Origin: Metallyticus violacea | Lineage: Eukaryota > Arthropoda > Insecta > Mantodea > Metallyticidae | Reading direction: 5' to 3' | Length of the DNA: 64,000 nucleotides | NCBI GenBank assembly: GCA_030762175.1 | Contig: CM060833.1 | Location: 71,401,501-71,465,500, forward strand | Part shown: piece after piece, positions 57,660 through 64,000 of the stretch | Position numbering within the stretch: position 1 is the stretch's first letter | Layout: every line of letters starts with the position of its first letter | Notes under the pieces: generated by a model | What the model saw: the letters and a program-made list of their open reading frames with translations, nothing else | What the model was told of the DNA's origin: nothing | The model's database searches: none | Made by a program: the position numbers and the translations under genes

Positions 57660-60600
57660 CTAAAGCATTCCTCTTCCGTCCCTGACAATCCAATCCAAAC
57701 CAATTACGCACTCAAGGGGATGTATAGAGCACGCATAGTTTTTATTTCAAAGTATTAGTAATTTCAAAATTAAAATAACTTCCTTTTCGGGGGTTTACTT
57801 TCAAAATTATTTATTGGTTTGTAAACATTGTTAGCGAACAAAATATATTACACAAAATCCAATGCGGCTAATTGCACTAATGTTACATGTTATCTAAGGA
57901 GAATATGTTCAAATTTGTAAAGCTTTTAAATAATCATCTTTTGAAGAGTGAAAGCTTGAAAGTGTCGGGGATATTTTAAGTAAACTGTATAATTTAATAT
58001 AAATGCATAGAACGAGTCTTTATTATATTTAATGTGAAAGAAACAGCTAAAAGAAATGTGCGTTTGGTACACAAAGAGTACTTTTGGCTGTAACTTTTAT
58101 TTCATGTATGCCAATGCTGCTTTTTTCTGATTTTGTTTAAATGTGTTCTATAATTCAGACGAGCAAAGCATTCAAGTTACATATAAAATAATAAAATGTA
58201 TGAATAAAAGAATCAATATATACGTAAACAATACTAACAGCCTTTTTGCAAAAACAAAAGTTCATGCTCATATCACGTGGATAGGCAAGTAATTCCAGCA
58301 AGGATAACTATAGCTTATTGGTAGGTATGTGGAAAGTATGTGTCTAGAAGAATATTAGATTAATGTAACAGAACAAAATGTTGGCTGATATGAAACTATT
58401 TATTGAAACAAGCTCAAACAAAGAAGGGGCTTAGGTCTGAAAAAAAAAATATAAGTAGAAATGAAGGAAACTGCCTCAAAATATGTTGCTATTTTAAAAA
58501 TTTGAACTGAACGATAAAACAATTAGCTACTGAATGATTTATATAGTATTTTTGTAAAAAAATCCTCTATTTAAAACATGTATCACTTGCATTAGAGCTA
58601 CTTTAAATAAAACCGTTTGAGGTTTAGCAGGCACATGAGAAAATTAAACTGTAAACTAGAACGTTGTTACCTGAATTTAAATGCCAAGGGAGCGAAGCAA
58701 AGACCGTAAATGAAGAACAAAGAAGCAAAATATACTATCCTTAGTTTATGCTTTGAATACATGAATCCATTAGCTACACATCTTACTGCATGATAAAAAC
58801 TCAAAAGATTAAAATGTATATCTCAGAAGAGCTAAAATGTCACTAAATGAGAATTGCTTTTTCAAGAAATATTACATTAATAATCGTGTGGGTCAAATTA
58901 TAACAGAATTATAACAGAATGACCATTACTCTGAAGAAAATAATGTGAGTGTAAATTTTAGTGTATCTTTAACTTAATTATATTTTAGAGACCTAAGCTT
59001 GTCAAGGAGAAATCGAGAATAAATCGAGCATTTTTCAAGATACTGACTACAAGGTTTAATGATTTTCCTTTAGGGGTGCTTTCCAGATATTAATGGAAAA
59101 TAATGTTTCAGGAACCAATGAAGATATTTTTTGTTTCAATATTATTTATCCTTGATACAGCGATTTACATGCAGGTAATCTCAATTGCGGTTTATCAGTA
59201 ATGTCCCAAAATTTAGAAATAAAGTTCACAAATTAGTCTTCAAATAAAGACAGCAAGTTCATGAAGAATTCAGTATAAATAGCAGAAATAAAACATTGAA
59301 GAAATACAAAAGGTTTAATTATTAAATATGGATGTACATACTTTTGAAATTTGTAATTTAATTGGTACATGCTGTAGAAGAAGAATAAGCAAATTTTTCA
59401 TATAGTTTATTATGTATGCTTACAGCTTGTACCTACCCTATCCTATATTTCAAAATAATATCCTACATTCAACTTTCGTATTCTTATTCATGTGCTGTCT
59501 ACGACATATCCTTCAAAGTACATAATAAGCAATTAAAGAAACAAAAAGCGAACTTTTGACCACTTTAACTCTTCACTGTGTAAATTCGCCTTTCCCCCCT
59601 CTCAATGCTTTCTTCTGTTATGACTCCCACTTTTCTGGAACTTTTCCGGAAACAGTATCTACCTCTAATTGGTAGACCTGTAGCAGTGTTTATTGTTCAT
59701 TGGTTAGAACATGTGGCGTCATTTTTTCATCCAATCACCTTCTCCGATGGTTCTCCTGATATCGGAGAGTAACTCTTTGGATCGTTAACTTTCTTTGGGT
59801 AAACTACTTTTCGGCTCCTGGCCTGAGAACCGAATGAACCATTAACCCCTGCTTTGTGTTAGTCTTGATTTGTGACATTGGGATAGCGGTCTCTGCTGTC
59901 TTATCTCAAAACTTTTTTGCTTATTGTGCCAATGTCTTAGTTATTTTCTTGTTAATTGGTTTGAGGAATCTTTTCTTATTGTGAGTAAAACAACGGAATT
60001 ACTTTGGTATACTTTCATATGTTACGATGTTTGTTACAACTGGTTTCTGTCAAATACTATGACTCAAATTTGTCGCTCAATTCTATTCTAATTTGTAAGA
60101 TAAATTTGCTGTTCAATTTTAACTTGTTCTGGTTTTATCTTGTGCATTTTAAATTGTTTTAAGGGAAATATCTCAATAATCTTTATGCTTATTTTAATCA
60201 TGATGTTAATATGTACTGCCTCTGGCGATAGTTTAATTGATTTATTTGAAGAGAACATTTGTTAAAATGTTAATATGTTAATGCATGTTTTAATAATCTG
60301 TGTTAGAAGCTTTATTGCCCTCTTCTGTGATATATGGTACAAATATTTTTACCACAAAGTTCTGGGAGGCGGGAGTTTATGACACCAGTAACTTTCCTTA
60401 AAGAACAGAGCTTAATTGCGGGATACTAACGGCAAAGAAACGATACAAATCGAAATATTCGGGGGTAAATCCAAGTTTTATGAGAAATCACAGGATGAAA
60501 AAAAAAGTTGACGAACAAAGTGTTTTAAGCAGAACTACTAAAAGTTGGAGTAAGAAGATCAAGAGATATTACAAATAATAAACAGAGCTAGCAAATAATC

Positions 60601-60675
60601 GGAATAATAATAAATAGATTTTTCTGTTATACTAGATTCCAAAGAGATTTTAAAAACATTTTCAATCCTAAAAAA
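57660..60675. other. long AT-rich region, no gene seen
   Basis: The only unusual patch is 59560-59830, where C/T-rich, CCAAT/ATTGG and heat-shock-element-like words cluster. It may be an LTR or a promoter. Everything else is low-complexity AT-rich sequence with stops in all frames. Confidence 0.45.
59633..59651. promoter_or_regulatory. heat-shock-element-like double dyad
   Basis: TTCTGGAACTTTTCCGGAA contains two TTC-nn-GAA dyads separated by three rather than two bases. ATTGG at about 59699 and CCAAT at about 59741 lie nearby. No gene is identified downstream. Confidence 0.3.
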
Positions 60676-60679
60676 TGTA

Positions 60680-61673
60680 CAGGACGGCTCATATAAAGTG
60701 TTATAAGCCGATGCTTATTAAATGAATTAACAAATGCTGACTTTTTCTAAACTTACTGGAGAAAGTGGCCTGCGTAAAAGTATCATGGGCAAAACTTAAT
60801 TGAGTCCGCTAGTGGGATTTGGGGTGGGGTAGCTTGAGAATTTTAAATGAAACGACGGTATAATTTGAGATATTTAGATATTCCTCAACAAATTAACATT
60901 TTTTTATTTAAGATTTTTTCTAAAATTAAACCTTGAGAAGTAATGCAGCGTTAAATAGATATTTTAAATAAAATATAAATATTAATAAACCAAGCCATTA
61001 GTTTACATAGTTTTATTAAATGCTCAAAATAAGTTGCATTAAGTGATGGTGTAAAAGCTTCCCGTGTTCTAGCTTCATATTATCTTTTGTTGAAGATATG
61101 GTAGACATGACTTTTTATATAACGTGGTTCCGTAAAAAATATTTGAAGTGTGTAAGATTAGGTGAGCGGGTTGGACAGACCGAATCCACTTAATTTGAAA
61201 CTTGTCGATATAGTTCACATATGCGTCTTGCAAAGTGTAGAGGCGCTCCATCTTTCCGGCACCACATTTTTCCCATAGGAAAAGGACCATGTTTCAAGAG
61301 TGCAGACAATTCACTTCTGATAGTTACCAAAGTTTAAGTAATGTGCTTTCTTTCCAATGCTTTCTTTTCGGATTAACAAATTGTATTAAGTTGTGTTTCA
61401 GTGTGGTAGAATTTCAGGAGATTTAATTTGAGAAAAAATTTCAAACAACAGTTGCTTAATTGTTGAGGACGTTCTAAGTATCTAAAATTATTTGATTGTT
61501 CCATTTAAAATTCTGAAATTATCAACGGAGCGCCATAAGTGTACCCACTTAAATTTGGCCTATGGCGCTGTTATGAAGGCTCCTTCTAGCAATACGTTTA
61601 TGGAAAGTCAAAATTGGGTTTATTGGTTCATTTAAGAAATATTAGCTTATAACACTTTATATGAACCACTCTG
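60680..61673. mobile_element. 994-bp TIR element (mariner-like ends)
   Basis: TIRs CAGGACGGCTCATATAAAGT (left) and, on the minus strand, CAGAGTGGTTCATATAAAGT (right), extending about 28 bases through GTTATAAGC, flanked by TA on both sides. The interior has no clear transposase. A 71-residue minus frame (61075-61290) is the longest. The interior also has a hairpin GCGCCATA/TATGGCGC at 61529-61566. Confidence 0.8.
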
Positions 61674-61679
61674 TACAAT

Positions 61680-62265
61680 CGATAATGGTAACGTTTTATC
61701 ATTAGAAGAAAGAGTGGGAGCAGAAACAACAATAATAAAAATAGAATGGTTTGTCTTGAATTTAAATTGAGAGATCAGCACAACTCATTATTGACCAGCA
61801 GAGAAAGTAGATTTTATCAAATCCCAGAAAGCATTTAAGCAATGTAAGGTCTCATACATTGTACCAGTCACATATCTGATAAGACTATTTATTAGTTACG
61901 ACGCTACAAAAAGGAGAGAATGTGTATTAAGAGGTAAAGTGAAGATGTAGCAAAAATGGCGAACGTAGCAGGCACGCAAGTTGTTTTGCAGTTGTTTGTT
62001 TGCTTTTATAATCAGTGAAGTAATTTTCGTCTCGAACAGCTAGGCTTCTACAGATTCATTTTGCTTTCACATAATACTTGTCACAGTAGCCGGTAATAAT
62101 ACTTGAAATAGTTTCTGCTTTGGAGGGATGGTAACGTTAAATAAACAAAATGGTCAAGTCATATAAATTGTATCGCAGCATTTGATCCATTTTGGATCAG
62201 TCCAATTTATAGGAAAGTCTTTGCAAACATTTATAGGCCCATTGAAATTTTATGTTGGAAAAACC
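61680..62265. other. intergenic, no gene seen
   Basis: AT-rich; may include the untranslated 5' part of the pogo-like relic that follows. Confidence 0.4.
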
Positions 62266-62269
62266 AAAT

Positions 62270-63190
62270 AAGTAAAGAATGAAATTGTTTGCGACATTAT
62301 TTTTGCTGCAATAGAGCAAGTTTCTGGAGTGAAGAAAACAGGATAGAGCACTGTACGCCTTTAGAAACCGTGATGTAAGTATTAATGAAATATGTAACTT
62401 TTACGGTGTCCCTAAACCAATACTGAGAGAAGATTAGAAAATAAAAATCTGAAAGCTTATGAGGATTTCAAGAAATTTGGACGTGACACAGATCTTCCAA
62501 AAAAGCTTGAAGATTAGCTAGTAAATCATGTTTTTTTCTTCTTACAATCACACATGTTTGGATGCTCGCGGCGTGATCTTCAGAAGTTGGCGTATCACTT
62601 AGTTGAAGCCAATGGAATCAAACACAGATTCAAAAATGGCAAAGCAGAAAACAGTGGTACTACACCTTCATGTCTCCTCCTCCCACACTATCCCTCCGCC
62701 AGCCCGAGACTACTTCGACAAGAGTTTTTTTTTGATTTAACAAAGAAGCTTAACAAAGTTCTATAACATTCTCAACGAAATTAATGACAATAGCTTTCAG
62801 ATCAATCATATATTCAACATGGATGAACCGGCCTTTTAATGGTTTAGAAAACACAAAAGTTCTTGCTATGAAGGGAAGCATCAAGTGGGTGCTATAACCA
62901 GCGCTGAGAGAGGAACAAACACAACTTGTGTCTGCTGCTTCAGTGCTTATGGCATGTATATACCCCAAATGATAGTATTTAAAAGCTAAAGATTCTCCAA
63001 TGATCTGAAGGATGGAACACAGTTTGCAGTTTCTGACAGTGACTGGAAGACAAGTGAGCTGTTTCTCCAGTGGATGCAGCACTTCATTCAAACTGTAAGA
63101 CTTGCTGCTGAGAGAAACGTGCTCTTAATTCTTGACGGGCATAGTAAAAATCTCCATGCTGTAAATCTAGCTAGGGATAATGATATGCTC
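62270..63190 (+). pseudogene. pogo/jerky-type (CENP-B HTH) transposase relic
   Basis: Plus-strand pieces: RDVSINEICNFYGVPKPIL (psq-type HTH), a CENP-B-like HTH region, IFNMDEPAF (first Asp; family 'IFNVDETG'), a segment with SAERGTNTTCVCCFSAYGMY, DGTQFAVSDSDWKTSELFLQ, RNVLLILDGHSKNLHAV (second Asp). The third catalytic residue and C-terminus are missing. Stop codons and frame changes are frequent. Host-domesticated relatives of this family exist (jerky/tigger genes), but this copy is broken. Confidence 0.75.
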
Positions 63191-64000
63191 TGTCATCCAT
63201 GAAGCAGGATTTCCTAGCTTCCAAGAAAATAATTAATTTAAGGTATTACATAATTATTAAGGCTCCAATAATTAATTCTAAACATGCTTTTATCAATCAT
63301 TCGTATGATTTATTCAGAAGTTTTAAACATGCTTCAAAAATTCAGTAGAAGGCATTTATGCAATATATGTAACTTTGGCTAAAATATAAAGACTGGACCT
63401 CACGTACTTGGCCTTTCCCTCTTACACAATTGGACCCTCCAAGGCTGAAGGAACCAAGCCATAAAAGTGAATAACAGATACTGTTAGCGAGGGTGAAAAG
63501 TAGCCGTGAAGTAACCTTGAAATAAAGACGCAACTCTGACAAAACATAACGGGGCGTATTTGTCAAACCAGATTAACATAGGGTGACCTAAGAGTGGAAG
63601 AGTAAGGGGAAGCAGAAAAATAGAAAGCGTAAATATTCGTTAGTGGGGAATTGACGCTAAAATTATAGCCAATGAGAAATGAACCAAGAAACACGTGATT
63701 ATTATGTAGCCTATTAGCACGTAGAACATAATAAGACGCTGCAATAATTTAAATAAAAATGATTGAAGGCGCTTAAGACCGAGTAACTGAAAATTTAATA
63801 AAAGTCGAGTGGGAAAACCGAAAAGCCCCGTACAAGCACAAGTACAAAGCCGGAGAAGGACGCGGACAAGACCGGAGAAGGATAAGGCCAGGGACGCGGA
63901 CAAGGCCGGAGAGCAGAAGCAGTAGCAGTAGCACGTGACAGCTGTAGAGTAATAAGAGCGAGTAATTAAGAAAGATTTGTTACGATCTTCATCTACAGAA
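63191..64000. other. window end: possible retroelement LTR/leader, unresolved
   Basis: A word set typical of LTRs occurs at 63367-63567 (TGTAACTTTGG, AATAAAGACGC), followed by a purine-rich region with repeated GCCGGAGAAGGA/GGACGCGGACAAG words at 63849-63912. No coding domain is identifiable before the window ends. Confidence 0.3.

Overview
The window reads as AT-rich nuclear DNA of an insect, most likely a polyneopteran (stick insect / cricket / grasshopper grade). Four tRNA-headed SINE families, many decayed mariner/Tc1 and pogo relics, LINE fragments and Penelope-like elements (PLEs) fill a gene-poor sequence rich in AAT/ATT microsatellites. One SINE-like segment (about 27.5-27.8 kb) resembles a repeat I associate with orthopterans. 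There is no operon structure, and most open frames are chance or relics of mobile elements. The species cannot be fixed from sequence alone.

Layout. 0.3-2.8 kb: a PLE with about 415-bp inverted arms, a reverse transcriptase (RT) fragment and a GIY-YIG endonuclease fragment, invaded by a second, inverted PLE and then by a SINE. 5.1 kb: two head-to-head hammerhead-ribozyme-like motifs of the same type. 6.7-10.7 kb: SINEs plus LINE endonuclease and RT pieces. 12.07-12.50 kb: the only convincing complete protein-coding gene, a single-exon GSKIP-domain protein with a TATA box and a polyA signal. 13.4-14.2 kb: a mariner/Tc1 transposase relic split by a SINE. 17.28-18.83 kb: a mariner-like copy with terminal inverted repeats (TIRs) and a DUF4817-type N-terminus. 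20.8-25.8 kb: a cluster with an LTR, SINE-B, SINE-C and SINE-A, including one nested insertion, and a transposase tail. 26.56-27.29 kb: a 731-bp mariner deletion derivative with good TIRs. 32.2-33.2 kb: a second DUF4817-type element with TIRs of about 190 bp. 38.2-39.1 kb: the best-preserved mariner transposase domain (D,D34D), flanked by direct repeats and carrying a SINE. 45.2-47.2 kb: a LINE relic. 47.9-48.7 kb and 62.3-63.2 kb: pogo/jerky-like relics. 51.4-52.3 kb: the 3' end of a LINE with a CCHC zinc knuckle (minus strand). 53.3-54.8 kb: an inverted-repeat element with a nested SINE, then a mariner relic. 55.85-57.65 kb: a SINE-C copy carrying a 67-bp minisatellite with an exact five-unit higher-order duplication, followed by a second, intact-looking SINE-C. 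60.68-61.67 kb: a TIR element.

Host coding content beyond the GSKIP gene is tentative. A phase 0/0 candidate exon lies at 34.14-34.33 kb (minus). Two candidate last exons that enter in the same codon phase lie at 43.5 and 44.5 kb (minus), and another candidate last exon lies at 35.2 kb (plus). These suggest that long-intron host genes may cross the window, but sequence alone does not prove it. Elements work mostly in autonomous/parasite relationships: SINEs depend on LINE machinery, and TIR deletion derivatives depend on full mariner transposases elsewhere in the genome.
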